Source: Vibrio sp. 10N.286.49.B1
Lineage (GTDB): Bacteria > Pseudomonadota > Gammaproteobacteria > Enterobacterales > Vibrionaceae
Length of the DNA: 64,000 nt
Direction: 5' to 3'
NCBI RefSeq assembly: GCF_002873335.1
Contig: NZ_MCUW01000008.1
Coordinates: forward strand, 1 to 64,000
In this document: one piece after another, positions 48,384 to 57,922 of the stretch
Layout of the letters: the number at the start of each line of letters is the position of its first letter
Position numbering within the stretch: position 1 is the first letter of the stretch
Program-made: the position numbers and the translations under genes
Notes under the pieces: model-generated
Told to the model about the DNA's origin: nothing
Seen by the model: only the letters and a program-made list of their open reading frames with translations
Databases searched by the model: none

Positions 48384-50462
48384 ATGAGCGAAATGCATCT
48401 AACCGCGTCACCAACCGCTGAGATTTTTACCCAGCACGAATTCAGAACCATCGAACTCGATGAACATAGCCTTACGTTACACTCAGCACGGGCAGAAGTC
48501 AGGATACCTTTTAGCGAGTGGTCAGGAAAGCTCACTGTAAAGCGTGGTGTTTTTTGGTCGTCGATCTCCGTGTTTGGCCATGAAGCGGACAAGTCACAAC
48601 TGTGTTGGGTTGTACAAGGACTGTCATGGGTAAAAGCACAAGAGTTCGCTAAATTTGCCGTTTCTTGCTACCAGCATTGGCATGAGACGCAATGTCAGTT
48701 GCTTAACGAGCATCTGCCAAAATGGGAGGATGAACTTCGGCGCCTTACAACGCTACCGCGATTTCTGCCTCATTCTTCGATTGCAGAATGGAAGTTGGAA
48801 GTGAATCGTCAATTCCTAGACATGAACATGTCTTTGAGTGAAGCCATTCGGCGTATGCCTAATCGAATTGACGCTCTAATGCCTTGGCTAGATGAAACAA
48901 GCCATACATTACACTCCCGTAATCAGTCTTGGCTGGAGAATGAATGTGAAAACTGGCAAGTGTTATTTGCACAATCGGAATCATCGCCACTCAATCATTC
49001 TCAACAGTTAGCCGTCTTACACAATAATGACCATAACCTTGTTTTAGCGGGGGCGGGCTCAGGGAAAACCAGCGTTCTAATGGCGAGAGTCTCTTATCTC
49101 TTACAGAGTCATTTAGCACAGCCAGAGCAAATATTGTTGGTTGCGTTTGGCCGTGACGCCGCGAATGAAATGAAACAACGTTTGGTGTCTAAACTTGGAC
49201 AAACGGCGGATGATATTTCGGTGCTTACTTTTCATCAGCTCGGACTAAAGATCCTGAAACAGTCTAACAAGGTGCCGACGACGCTGACGCCATTGGCGAC
49301 TGAAAAAGCGCAAAAAAATGCATGGTGTGTTGATTGGCTTAAAAAGCACTGGATGACACCGACAAACTATAAGCGATGGCAGAAACACCTTTCACGCTGG
49401 CCCATTGCGTATTTGAAAGGTGATGATGAACTGGGTAGCCAATCTGAGAACCCAAAACTGATCGCGTGGTTGGAACAGCAGTTAGATCAGCTTGTCTCTT
49501 CGGGCTTAACAAAAAAAGCCATTCAAGAACAAATTGTCGAAAACGAGGATTATGCTCGCCTTAACAGCGAACTCATGCTGTGTTGGTCGTGTTATCAAGC
49601 TTGGCAAAAAATGCTCAAAGAAAACGGTCAAATTGATTTTACGTCAATGATAACCAATGCGACTAAGTTTATTGAAAGTAAGCACTACTCGTCGCCATGG
49701 AAATTTATTATGGTGGACGAATATCAAGATATCTCTCCAGATCGTCTGGCTTTAATTCAAGGATTATGTGAGCAAAATTCTAAGAGTGAAGATAACGCTA
49801 CTTTGTTTGCGGTGGGTGACGATTGGCAATCTATCTATCAATTTACCGGTGCTGATGTCGATCTGACCACTGGATTTTCTGAACGATTTCCTAATGCGTC
49901 GGTGCATCAACTAGATACAACCTATCGATTCAACAATATGTTGGGTGATGTTGCGAATCGTTTTATTCAGACCAATCCAAATCAGATTGAAAAAGACCTG
50001 AAGAGCCATAAAAACGTCAAACAAAAGTCCGTGGTGATTGAGAACGGTAATCGAGTTGAAAAAATTCTAGAAGATTTAAATTCGAAAGCGCGAATACCAG
50101 CATCGGTTCTCTTGTTAGGGCGCAATCATTACCATTGCCCAGAGTTACTTAAGGATTGGAAAAATCAGTTTAAGCAATTGACGCTCGAGTTCATGACGTG
50201 CCACGGTAGTAAAGGTAAGGAAGCCGACTATGTCATCATAGTGAACGTGGATGAAGGGCAGTTTCCAGCGAAGCGAAAATTCATCCATCTTGATAACGCA
50301 CTTACAGCGACCACCGATACGTATCCTCACGCAGAAGAAAGACGGTTGTTTTATGTTGCCTTGAGTCGTGCGAAGAAAAAAGTGTGGGTGACTTACCAGT
50401 CTACACCTTCTGTGTTCGTCAAAGAAATTGCTGAATACGATCAAGTTATTGTAAAAAAATAA
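48384..50462 (+). CDS. helD: DNA helicase IV
   Basis: 692 residues from the ATG at 48,384 (a TTG directly before it is also in frame). SF1A UvrD-like helicase: an N-terminal region unique to HelD (about 1-195), Q-motif with LNHSQQLAV, Walker A AGAGSGKTS, Walker B IMVDEYQDISPDR, motif III VGDDWQSIYQFTGAD, and motif VI RRLFYVALSRAK. Unwinds 3-prime to 5-prime. E. coli HelD is similar in length (684). Confidence 0.94.
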   Translation: MSEMHLTASPTAEIFTQHEFRTIELDEHSLTLHSARAEVRIPFSEWSGKLTVKRGVFWSSISVFGHEADKSQLCWVVQGLSWVKAQEFAKFAVSCYQHWHETQCQLLNEHLPKWEDELRRLTTLPRFLPHSSIAEWKLEVNRQFLDMNMSLSEAIRRMPNRIDALMPWLDETSHTLHSRNQSWLENECENWQVLFAQSESSPLNHSQQLAVLHNNDHNLVLAGAGSGKTSVLMARVSYLLQSHLAQPEQILLVAFGRDAANEMKQRLVSKLGQTADDISVLTFHQLGLKILKQSNKVPTTLTPLATEKAQKNAWCVDWLKKHWMTPTNYKRWQKHLSRWPIAYLKGDDELGSQSENPKLIAWLEQQLDQLVSSGLTKKAIQEQIVENEDYARLNSELMLCWSCYQAWQKMLKENGQIDFTSMITNATKFIESKHYSSPWKFIMVDEYQDISPDRLALIQGLCEQNSKSEDNATLFAVGDDWQSIYQFTGADVDLTTGFSERFPNASVHQLDTTYRFNNMLGDVANRFIQTNPNQIEKDLKSHKNVKQKSVVIENGNRVEKILEDLNSKARIPASVLLLGRNHYHCPELLKDWKNQFKQLTLEFMTCHGSKGKEADYVIIVNVDEGQFPAKRKFIHLDNALTATTDTYPHAEERRLFYVALSRAKKKVWVTYQSTPSVFVKEIAEYDQVIVKK

Positions 50463-50532
50463 GTGGCAACATCATTGTTGCAATACTTTAGGAGTAGAAT
50501 GTCACTATTTACCCTAATACAGAGGACTCAAA

Positions 50533-51129
50533 GTGTTAGATCTAGACCATTATCAAGCGATCATATTTGACATGGACGGCACGTTACTTGACACGATGCC
50601 AAGCCACCTTGAAGCGTGGTCAAAGACGACTGCTCATTTTAATCTGCCATTTGACCAGGCTTGGATACACTCGATGGGTGGAATGCCCAGCGCAAAAATT
50701 GCCGCCGTTATGTTAGAGGCCGCAAACATTGAAGGCATACCGACCGAGATTGCCGCATTTAAAATGAAAACATTTAATGACAATCCAACGAGTGCCGACC
50801 CCATAGCGCACACCTTAAAGGTGATGAAAAAGTACGCGGGTATTAAACCGATGGCTATTGGGACGGGGAGCATGCGTGATACGGCTGAACGTTTGCTCAG
50901 GCATGCGAACCTTTATGAAGAGTTTGACTATGTGGTTTCATCCAATGACGTTGAACAACACAAGCCTAATCCAGATACATTCTTACTGGCATCCAAACTC
51001 ATGTCGACAGAGCCAAACAACTGTATTGTGTTTGAGGATACTCAATTAGGATTGCAAGCGGCGCATGCAGGAGGTATGGATTGTTACCTTGTCACTTCTC
51101 AGGGGTTTGAATTTCACCCTGCCAGCTGA
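50533..51129 (+). CDS. yqaB: HAD-family phosphatase (YqaB-like)
   Basis: 198 residues starting at a GTG (50,533) with AGAGGA six bases upstream. HAD motif I FDMDGTLLDTMPSH, motif II IGTGSMRD, motif III with the Lys of QHKPNPD, motif IV FEDTQLGLQAA. It is closest to E. coli YqaB, which dephosphorylates fructose-1-phosphate and similar sugar phosphates. A strong terminator follows. Confidence 0.9.
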   Translation: MLDLDHYQAIIFDMDGTLLDTMPSHLEAWSKTTAHFNLPFDQAWIHSMGGMPSAKIAAVMLEAANIEGIPTEIAAFKMKTFNDNPTSADPIAHTLKVMKKYAGIKPMAIGTGSMRDTAERLLRHANLYEEFDYVVSSNDVEQHKPNPDTFLLASKLMSTEPNNCIVFEDTQLGLQAAHAGGMDCYLVTSQGFEFHPAS

Positions 51130-51174
51130 GTAGACTGGTTTGAGTGAACAGGGTAATTGTTAGCTGTTCAGTTT

Positions 51175-51214
51175 TAAAATAAAAAAAGCCCAGAAATGGG
51201 CTTTTTTTATTTTA
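51175..51214. terminator. Bidirectional terminator after the HAD gene
   Basis: AAAATAAAAAAAGCCC and GGGCTTTTTTTATTTT form a 16-bp perfect stem around AGAAAT. It serves the plus-strand HAD gene and can also end the minus-strand FKBP transcript. Confidence 0.92.
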
Positions 51215-51280
51215 AATCAGTGCTTAAGTTTGTTTTGTAGCCGCAAGGCAAACCTTGCTTTGGCACCTTATCACACACTT

Positions 51281-51315
51281 GATTGCTGATTGCTGATTGC
51301 TGATTACTGATTGCT
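51281..51315. repeat. Heptamer repeat array GATTGCT (five units)
   Basis: GATTGCT three times, GATTACT, GATTGCT, ending at the first base of the FKBP stop codon (minus strand). The unit equals that of the array at 27,332. Both arrays lie at the 3-prime side of minus-strand genes. Confidence 0.8.
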
Positions 51316-51788
51316 TATTGAATTTGAATCAACTCGACATCAAAGATGAGCACGGATGCCGGCGGGATAGGACCCGAACCACCTTTGCCATAAGCAAGGT
51401 TACTTGGAATGAACAAGCGATATTTATCGCCTTCAGACATCAGTTGAAGCCCTTCAGTCCAACCCTTAATGACCTGATTAAGACCAAAGCTGATTGGTGT
51501 ACCACGTTCGACCGAACTGTCGAATACTGTGCCATCGATCAACGTGCCATGATAGTGTACTTTGACCTTGTCTTTCGCTGACGGGTGTACCGTGCCTTCA
51601 CCCTTATGTAATACTTCATATTGAAGGCCACTTTCAGTCGTTTGTATGCCTTCCTTCATTGCATTTTCTTGCAGAAAAGCTTGCCCTTGCTGGAGGTTCA
51701 CTTCACCTGCTTTGTTATTTGTCCATGTACGGTAAATCATAAAACCCGCGAGGATGAATACGATAATGGGGATAAGTATCTTCGACAC
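51315..51788 (-). CDS. Membrane-anchored FKBP-type peptidyl-prolyl isomerase
   Basis: 157 residues. An N-terminal hydrophobic helix (about 3-20) without a clear cleavage site, a short linker, then one FKBP domain: [36 protein letters not shown] in pieces, [23 protein letters not shown] and LAYG...[14 protein letters not shown]. Active-site aromatic and Asp residues are retained. Likely periplasmic foldase tethered to the inner membrane. It lies beside a DsbA-like lipoprotein gene on the same strand, 57 bases away. Confidence 0.92.
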   Translation of the reverse strand: MSKILIPIIVFILAGFMIYRTWTNNKAGEVNLQQGQAFLQENAMKEGIQTTESGLQYEVLHKGEGTVHPSAKDKVKVHYHGTLIDGTVFDSSVERGTPISFGLNQVIKGWTEGLQLMSEGDKYRLFIPSNLAYGKGGSGPIPPASVLIFDVELIQIQ

Positions 51789-51845
51789 AGTAATTCCTTG
51801 ATAAATTTCAGTAATAAAATGTAATGTCTAACGTCAGTTATAACA

Positions 51846-52469
51846 CTATTTGTTTTTCAGGTAGTTAATTGTTGCCGCGATTTGCTTGATGTCTTCATGA
51901 CCTGCAAGCATCACTTCATATTTACCATTCACGATGAATGTCGGTACGGCGTTAATTTGAGCTTCGGTAGAGACTTTGTTGGCGAGCTCAACATATTCAA
52001 ATAGTTCTTTTTGTTGAGCCTCATCTAACGCATAAGGGCTTACCATCGTACGAGAAGCGAAAATTCGATCCAGTTCAATTTGTTTTTGTTGGCCGTCGAG
52101 ATCTTGATTTTGTACAAGTGAAAATAACTCCAACTTCATATCTTCTGGAACGCGTTGGTCTTTTGATTGCATTACTGCACTATAAAAAATCATGGCGGCT
52201 ATCTGAGCACTGTCATTAAACATGACGTGAATTTTCCCTAACTTCGAATCAGTCAGCTCTTCTAGCTCAGGTAGCATTGGCTCCAGATTGCGACAATGGC
52301 CACAGCCTAGCGAAAAAACTTCTGTCACTTGTGGAAGGTTGAGTTGACTTAAGTCATTAGGAAGTACGCTGTACTGCTTACCTTCAACAGGGGTATCTGA
52401 TTCGCCACAAGCGGTAATAACTGCCGCTAAAGAAAGGACTGTGAGTATTTTTGTGAGAGATTTAATCAT
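51846..52469 (-). CDS. DsbA-like thiol:disulfide protein, predicted lipoprotein
   Basis: 207 residues. Lipoprotein signal with lipobox ITAC (Cys21), then a thioredoxin-fold DsbA-type domain with active site Cys56-Gly-His-Cys59 (SLGCGHCRNLEP) and the cis-proline segment NAVPTFIV. The CxHC and helical insert resemble DsbA. Most DsbA proteins are soluble; a lipid anchor is less common. Neighbour to an FKBP foldase, consistent with envelope protein folding. The residue after the lipobox Cys is Gly, so outer-membrane sorting is possible. Confidence 0.85.
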   Translation of the reverse strand: MIKSLTKILTVLSLAAVITACGESDTPVEGKQYSVLPNDLSQLNLPQVTEVFSLGCGHCRNLEPMLPELEELTDSKLGKIHVMFNDSAQIAAMIFYSAVMQSKDQRVPEDMKLELFSLVQNQDLDGQQKQIELDRIFASRTMVSPYALDEAQQKELFEYVELANKVSTEAQINAVPTFIVNGKYEVMLAGHEDIKQIAATINYLKNK

Positions 52470-52651
52470 TGGAATACATCGGTTTGATAATAATGCACTG
52501 AGTGTAACTGCTAGTAATTAGTTCAGACAAGCAATTAGTAATAAACTGAAACAGGTATGTGAAGATTATTTTATTCTAGAGCCTTAAAGTTTCTGTTTTG
52601 AGCGCCGATACATAAATTATCGGATGAGGTTACAAGCGTGTGGAGTGAGCG

Positions 52652-53284
52652 ATGAAAAAAATTGCGTATTTAATTATGGCGGGTTTACTGACAGGTTGCA
52701 GTAGTACGTCGTCGATTACTGACAGCATGTTTTCTGGAATGCTTGATACCGCGCCACGCTCAGAACATGATGTGAAACATCCTGATTGGGCGAATGCCCC
52801 TGTGATAAATACCCCGTCCCAAAATGCGACAAGAGTGGGTGGACCGGATGGTCAGTATCGAACGCAAGCATGGGATTCACTAGAAACTTATCTAGTGAAT
52901 CATGGGTTAGATTACGAACTCGTCCCAGGTGATTACGTGATGATTCGGTTAAAAGAGCAAATCCATTTTACCTCAGGCTCAGCGAGCGTATCGAACAACT
53001 CTGCCCAATGGTTATTCCAACTGGCCAGCTTTTTGTCTAAGCAGCAGGGAATAGATGTCGTTATCGGTGGGCATACGGACAGTACGGGTATAACAGCTAA
53101 GAACGATATCTTATCCGATAGACGTGCGGAAACCGTGAAGAATACGCTGATTCAAAACCAAGTCTCTCGTCAGATGATATATACCCGTGGTTACGGTGAA
53201 TACGTACCAGCTTGTACTAACGCTACATCGTTTGGTAAGGCGTGCAATCGGCGAGTAGAGTTGACGTTAATCGTGGCCAAATAG
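52652..53284 (+). CDS. OmpA-family lipoprotein
   Basis: 210 residues. Lipobox LLTGC (Cys16), a short linker, then an OmpA-like peptidoglycan-binding domain (about 95-208): IHFTSGSASVSNNSAQWLFQLASFL, VVIGGHTDSTG, NDILSDRRAETV and RGYGEY...NRRVELTL. The Asp of HTDS and Arg of NRRVEL that clamp diaminopimelate are present. Likely tethers the outer membrane to the wall. Followed by a strong terminator. Confidence 0.93.
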   Translation: MKKIAYLIMAGLLTGCSSTSSITDSMFSGMLDTAPRSEHDVKHPDWANAPVINTPSQNATRVGGPDGQYRTQAWDSLETYLVNHGLDYELVPGDYVMIRLKEQIHFTSGSASVSNNSAQWLFQLASFLSKQQGIDVVIGGHTDSTGITAKNDILSDRRAETVKNTLIQNQVSRQMIYTRGYGEYVPACTNATSFGKACNRRVELTLIVAK

Positions 53285-53300
53285 TTAAACAACATGAGAT

Positions 53301-53329
53301 AAAAAAAGCGACGTTAATCGTCGCTTTTT
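53301..53329. terminator. Bidirectional terminator between ompA-like and fhs
   Basis: AAAAAAAGCGACG and CGTCGCTTTTT with loop TTAAT, located between two convergent genes. Confidence 0.92.
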
Positions 53330-53354
53330 CATTGTACCTAACTTAAGCCAACCA

Positions 53355-55103
53355 TTAACTCAAACCGATAATATTGCCTTCATCGTCAAGGTCGAGTGCC
53401 ATAAATGCAGGCTTGTCAGGTAAGCCTGGCATTGTCATTACGTTGCCACACAATGCATAAATAAACCCAGCACCGGCACAAAGTTTAAGCTCTCTAATCA
53501 CGACTTCAAATCCAGAGGGCGCACCTTTGATACTGCCATCAGTGGTAATCGACAGTGGTGTTTTAGCAAGACAGACGGCCAGTCGATTGAATCCTTGTGC
53601 TTCATATAAGGCAAGTTGCTTTTGAGCTTGGTATGACAGCGAAACCGTAGCGGCACCATAGCCAGCTTCACAAACCGCCATCAATTTTTCTTTAATCGTT
53701 TGTTCTGGTGAGTATAACGGTTTGAAATTGACGTGAGTTTCACAAGCTGACATCACTTGTTTGGCTAACTCTACAGTGCCTGCGCCGCCATGTGAAAATC
53801 CTTGGCTGATAGAAACACGGCAGTCTGCATCAAGTTCGTTTATCCAATGAATCAGTAGGTCTAATTCTTGTTGGCAATCTTGTGGAAATTGGTTGATCGC
53901 AACCACTGCTGGCACACCATATTTTGCCACGTTATTAATGTGCCATTTTAGATTGTCGAACCCAGCGAGTAGGGCTTTGTTGTCACTTTCAAATAGAGCG
54001 TCGGGGATTGGCATTCCAGGTTTTAAATCATATAAACCCGAATTGGCTTTTAAGCCACGTAACGTTGCCACAATAACAGCACAGTCCGGCTTTTTGTCGG
54101 TCGCAGCTGCTTTGATATTGCAGGCCTTTTCAAAACCCATATCTGAACCAAACCCACCCTCCGTTACGGTGTAACTTGCTAGCTTGGTTGCAATTTTATC
54201 CGCAATAATTGATGAGTTACCATGAGCAATATTAGCGAATGGGCCTGCGTGGATAAGGGTAGGTACGCCCTCTAACGTTTGCATTAGGGTTGGTTCAACG
54301 GCGTCTTTCATACTTACGGCCATCGCGCCTGCGACTTGAAGGTCTTCAGTCGTAACCGGGTCGCCATCTAAATTGTAAGCGACAACAATCCGACCAATAC
54401 GGGCGCGGAGGTCTTTTAGGTTTTCAGACAATGCCAATATTGCCATTAATTCTGACGCAGCCGAGATGTCAAAACCATCGTCGCGCTCGATGCCGTTGAT
54501 GGTTTTATTGACTTCATTTTTTCCGACCGTAACCATTCGAAGTGAGCGATCATTATGATCGATGACACGCTTCCAAACGACGTTCTTGATATCAATTTTT
54601 AACGCAGTTAGCCCCGTTCTGGACTCGAACTTTTCGTAGCCTTGACGCTGCTCATGGTAAATCCGAGCATCGATGGCTGCCGCAGCAAGATTATGTGCCG
54701 CAGTCACAGCGTGTATGTCGCCAGTAAGGTGCAGGTTAAGTTCTTCCATTGGTGCGACTTGTGCGTATCCGCCACCCGCTGCACCACCTTTAACGCCGAA
54801 TACCGGCCCCATTGAAGGCTGGCGAATACAAGAGAATACAGATTGTCCAAGTTTTTTTAAGCCTTGAGCCAGACCAATAGTTGTCACCGTTTTCCCTTCA
54901 CCGAGTGGCGTAGGGGTAATCGCAGTCACAACAATCAGTTTACCATCAAGGTTTGGTTTCAACCGCTCAATCGCTTTTAAAGACACTTTTGCTTTATGCA
55001 TGCCTTGAGGAAAGACCTCGTGATCAAGCAAGCCTGCATCTTTTGCGATGGTGGTAATAGGGGAAAGTGGAGCACTTCTGCAAATTTCAATGTCGGATAG
55101 CAT
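53355..55103 (-). CDS. fhs: Formate-tetrahydrofolate ligase
   Basis: 582 residues. ATP-dependent synthesis of 10-formyl-THF from formate and THF. P-loop [27 protein letters not shown], the [28 protein letters not shown] region in pieces, and the C-terminal [11 protein letters not shown] perfect-consensus PurR operator lies about 30 bases upstream, so purine repression is expected. It supplies formyl groups for purine synthesis. Confidence 0.97.
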   Translation of the reverse strand: MLSDIEICRSAPLSPITTIAKDAGLLDHEVFPQGMHKAKVSLKAIERLKPNLDGKLIVVTAITPTPLGEGKTVTTIGLAQGLKKLGQSVFSCIRQPSMGPVFGVKGGAAGGGYAQVAPMEELNLHLTGDIHAVTAAHNLAAAAIDARIYHEQRQGYEKFESRTGLTALKIDIKNVVWKRVIDHNDRSLRMVTVGKNEVNKTINGIERDDGFDISAASELMAILALSENLKDLRARIGRIVVAYNLDGDPVTTEDLQVAGAMAVSMKDAVEPTLMQTLEGVPTLIHAGPFANIAHGNSSIIADKIATKLASYTVTEGGFGSDMGFEKACNIKAAATDKKPDCAVIVATLRGLKANSGLYDLKPGMPIPDALFESDNKALLAGFDNLKWHINNVAKYGVPAVVAINQFPQDCQQELDLLIHWINELDADCRVSISQGFSHGGAGTVELAKQVMSACETHVNFKPLYSPEQTIKEKLMAVCEAGYGAATVSLSYQAQKQLALYEAQGFNRLAVCLAKTPLSITTDGSIKGAPSGFEVVIRELKLCAGAGFIYALCGNVMTMPGLPDKPAFMALDLDDEGNIIGLS

Positions 55104-55133
55104 TAACGGTCCTTTAAAGCCACAAAATTAATG

Positions 55134-55149
55134 AGGGAAACGTTTGCGT
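55134..55149 (-). promoter_or_regulatory. PurR operator upstream of fhs
   Basis: On the minus strand ACGCAAACGTTTCCCT fits the consensus ACGCAAACGTTTNCNT without mismatch. It starts 30 bases upstream of the fhs ATG. Confidence 0.85.
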
Positions 55150-55242
55150 CGAGATAATACTGGGTAATAATTCTTTGTAAAGATAAAAATTTAGAATGCT
55201 GTACTAATATTGAGCAGCTAAGTTTTAATCTTTTGTTTTAAC

Positions 55243-55270
55243 AAAAAAAGAGGCTAATTAGCCTCTTTTT
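55243..55270 (-). terminator. Terminator after gsk
   Basis: AAAAAAAGAGGCTAATTAGCC...TTTTT is a perfect palindrome: stem AAAAAGAGGCTAA/TTAGCCTCTTTTT with almost no loop, 2 bases past the gsk stop on the minus strand. Confidence 0.9.
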
Positions 55271-55271
55271 G

Positions 55272-56576
55272 TTATCGGTCCCAGTATGCTTCTTCCAAGC
55301 TATCTTCTCGCTCAGGCAGTGCGCGAGTCAGCCTCGGAGAGTGCTGCATCAACACCTCGTAACTGACTCGGTTCGCGTATTTGCAAACCTGCGACAATGA
55401 GGAGTACGTCAAACAAGGGACGATGTGTTTGTCTGATTTTGGTACATTGTTATGATGAAAGGCATTCGCCGTCATGTCATGCAATAACGCCGATAATGCG
55501 CCATCTCCAGCACCATTGGTGTTCTTGATCTCTAACGGACCACCAAGGTAAGGGCCGATATGCGAATATACTTTCTGTGGGTCGGTACAGTCTGACTTAC
55601 GCATTGCTCGGCTAAATTCAAACTGGTTAAAGTTCTCGATAGGGCCTTCAATGAGTTCATGAGTTGTGTCTCTTAGCGCGACATTGTCACAATATCCTGC
55701 CATGTACAAACCATGTGGACCGGCGGTACATAATACCAAATCTACCCAATCTAACGCTTTGTCAGCGGCAAGTAGTGGGTCGGAGAAACCAGTAAGCGCT
55801 TCACCTTCTTCTTCATTCATCGCCACAATGGTGACATTATCTTTTATGTAGTCTTGCCAAAATTTTTCATTGCCTTCGATTACCCACTTTGTGCCAAGAG
55901 TCAGGACAACAGGCACTGATTTCTGTTTCGCTAACTCAACAGCACGTGCGACGGCTAGAGGCATTGGATCGTTTGGTTTACCACGCATAAGGTAAGATGA
56001 AACGACAAGCGCGGAAGCTTTATCGAAAATCTGCTCTGGTATGCTTTCAGGCAGTAGCTGATTCATCTCACCTTCGTTAATAGCAAAGGTACGTTCACCA
56101 TCGTCTGTGATAAGGGTATAGCAGCGACCAATCGGACCATCTACGGTCTGTAGATGATTGAGGTTCATTCTAGATGATGTGCGACAAAGGTAACGATATC
56201 CATATGAACCAACTTCGATATTCTTCGACATTACGCCAAGCAAAACGGATTTGCTGTCTGCGAGAACCGAATAGTTGTGTAGCGTATTACCGATGGTATC
56301 GCCAGGGAATTGGTGCGTAATTAGCCCTTGTTCAACAAGCTCCTGATATAAGGCATCGGCTTTACTTTCTTCAAGAACAAGTGAGTGTCCCTTACTCAAC
56401 TCATATTTCTCTAAAAACGAATCGTCGACGCGAGCTTCGATATCCACGATCGTTTGGCCCACACCAATAATGGTGGGACGAAAGTACTTTGGTGCCGCTT
56501 GGGCTTGGCTAACTGACAAGTTCTTTTTACTTGTTGGAAAGTAATGCTTTGATTTACGTTGTCCAGGGAATCTCAT
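55272..56576 (-). CDS. gsk: Inosine-guanosine kinase
   Basis: 434 residues, the same length as E. coli Gsk and colinear with it: FPGQRKSKHYFP at the start, IGVGQTIVDIEARVDD, GDTIGNTLHNYSVLADS, VDGPIGRCYTLI, AMNEEEGEALTGF, catalytic NTNGAGDGALSAL and the end LPEREDSLEEAYWDR. PfkB-fold kinase that salvages inosine and guanosine to IMP and GMP. Divergent from the diguanylate cyclase gene. Confidence 0.97.
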   Translation of the reverse strand: MRFPGQRKSKHYFPTSKKNLSVSQAQAAPKYFRPTIIGVGQTIVDIEARVDDSFLEKYELSKGHSLVLEESKADALYQELVEQGLITHQFPGDTIGNTLHNYSVLADSKSVLLGVMSKNIEVGSYGYRYLCRTSSRMNLNHLQTVDGPIGRCYTLITDDGERTFAINEGEMNQLLPESIPEQIFDKASALVVSSYLMRGKPNDPMPLAVARAVELAKQKSVPVVLTLGTKWVIEGNEKFWQDYIKDNVTIVAMNEEEGEALTGFSDPLLAADKALDWVDLVLCTAGPHGLYMAGYCDNVALRDTTHELIEGPIENFNQFEFSRAMRKSDCTDPQKVYSHIGPYLGGPLEIKNTNGAGDGALSALLHDMTANAFHHNNVPKSDKHIVPCLTYSSLSQVCKYANRVSYEVLMQHSPRLTRALPEREDSLEEAYWDR

Positions 56577-56633
56577 AGTAAACGCTAAGGGAACAAAATT
56601 TTCCGCATAATATCACGTTTACTGTCATTTCGT

Positions 56634-56647
56634 TGCAATATATTGCA
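56634..56647. promoter_or_regulatory. Perfect palindrome between gsk and the GGDEF gene
   Basis: TGCAATATATTGCA is a 14-bp perfect palindrome, 58 bases upstream of the gsk ATG and about 140 bases upstream of the GGDEF start. Position fits an operator; the regulator is unknown. Confidence 0.45.
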
Positions 56648-56784
56648 GGATTTATAGGACGAATCATTTGTTTTGTAGCAGCTTTCTAATTATTACTATA
56701 AATGCATGTGCATATGTCGGTCGTTGTATTGACAAGCTTAATAAGGATACTAATCTAATTTAAAACAGCGATATAGGTGAGATA

Positions 56785-57720
56785 TTGAATCCTTTCGATA
56801 TTAATAAGGTCGACTTTAAGCAAGCATTCAATCGACTCGATAGCTACTTCTTTATTAAAGATGTCGAGGGATGCTATGTGTTCGTTAATGACGCAATTTG
56901 TAAGTTGTTCCGTGTGAACAACGAACAGATCCTAGGCAAACGCGATCACGACTTTTTTGATCTAGATGAGTGTAATGATATCGCTTACAACGATCAGCGT
57001 GTTTTAGCGGGTCAAACCATATCAAAAATTGAACAAAGTGTTTTAAAAGGGGAGCGTACTCGATTTTATCAAGTCATGAAGTCTCCCTTGTTTGATGGGG
57101 AAGGCAAGGTCATCGGCGTGTTTGGTATTGCTATTGATGTGACTGGCACTGTTGAGAAGCGCAATGAACTTGAAACGATGGTGATCCGAGATGTATTGAC
57201 GGGCTTATACAATCGCCGATTCTTTGAGATGCAGCTAATTAGAGAACATGCCGCCTTCCAACGTCATAAGCAACCTTTGTCGTTACTTATGCTTGATATA
57301 GATAACTTCAAATCAATTAATGATCAATTTGGTCACAGCATGGGGGACCATGTTTTAGAAGGGCTTGGTCGACTCATGTTGGAAGCGCTACGAATTGAGG
57401 ACTACTGTTGTCGGTATGGCGGTGATGAATTTGCAATATTACTTCCTAATACACGTTTGCGAGAGGCCTATTTTCTTGCAGAGCGACTGCGGGCGCGCGT
57501 GGTTGACAAGCGGTTTGATACAGGCAGTGATGAAAAATTAGTTGTCTCGATAAGCTTAGGGTGTGCGAACCTTAGCTGCATGCAAGACATTAAAATGATG
57601 ACCAATTTTGCCGATGTTGCTTTGATGCAAGCCAAGCGAAATCAAAAGAATATTACCTTTGTTTCTTGTGATCAGAAACAAGCAATCTCAACGTGCTCGG
57701 ATTGTTCGGGATGTAACTGA
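56785..57720 (+). CDS. PAS-GGDEF diguanylate cyclase with cysteine-rich tail
   Basis: 311 residues starting at a TTG (56,785) with AGGTGA four bases before it; no better start is in frame. A PAS domain (about 12-125) precedes a GGDEF domain (135-295) with an intact active site GGDEF (212-216) and an inhibitory I-site RIED (203-206), five residues before it, so it should make cyclic di-GMP with product inhibition. No membrane helix. The tail holds Cys295, Cys304, Cys307 and Cys310 (TCSDCSGC), a possible metal or redox site. Divergent from gsk. Confidence 0.92.
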   Translation: MNPFDINKVDFKQAFNRLDSYFFIKDVEGCYVFVNDAICKLFRVNNEQILGKRDHDFFDLDECNDIAYNDQRVLAGQTISKIEQSVLKGERTRFYQVMKSPLFDGEGKVIGVFGIAIDVTGTVEKRNELETMVIRDVLTGLYNRRFFEMQLIREHAAFQRHKQPLSLLMLDIDNFKSINDQFGHSMGDHVLEGLGRLMLEALRIEDYCCRYGGDEFAILLPNTRLREAYFLAERLRARVVDKRFDTGSDEKLVVSISLGCANLSCMQDIKMMTNFADVALMQAKRNQKNITFVSCDQKQAISTCSDCSGCN

Positions 57721-57853
57721 GCCATTGGTGGTTATATTTGAGCAACCTTTCCGCTAAGTGTGAGCATAAAGTTTAGCTTTTACTCCGGCCTTGTCGTACC
57801 TTGTTTAAATAAGAGTGATGCAATTAATTGCTTTAATCAACTCATCCTATGAT

Positions 57854-57886
57854 TTGATTGTTTGTGCTATTCACATCATAATGTGA
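57854..57886 (+). promoter_or_regulatory. Promoter and operator of the Fic gene
   Basis: TTGATT (57854-57859), a 17-base spacer and CATAAT (57877-57882) form a candidate promoter. The palindrome TCACATCATAATGTGA (57871-57886) overlaps the -10, a typical repressor position, 37 bases before the gene. Confidence 0.5.
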
Positions 57887-57922
57887 TTTGAATAGTGTGC
57901 ATTATCGAATCAAGGACTCTTT

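Noticed and set aside
57862..57875. TGTG and TCACA spaced like a CRP site upstream of the Fic gene.
   Set aside because: The spacing is too short for CRP (TGTGA-N6-TCACA).
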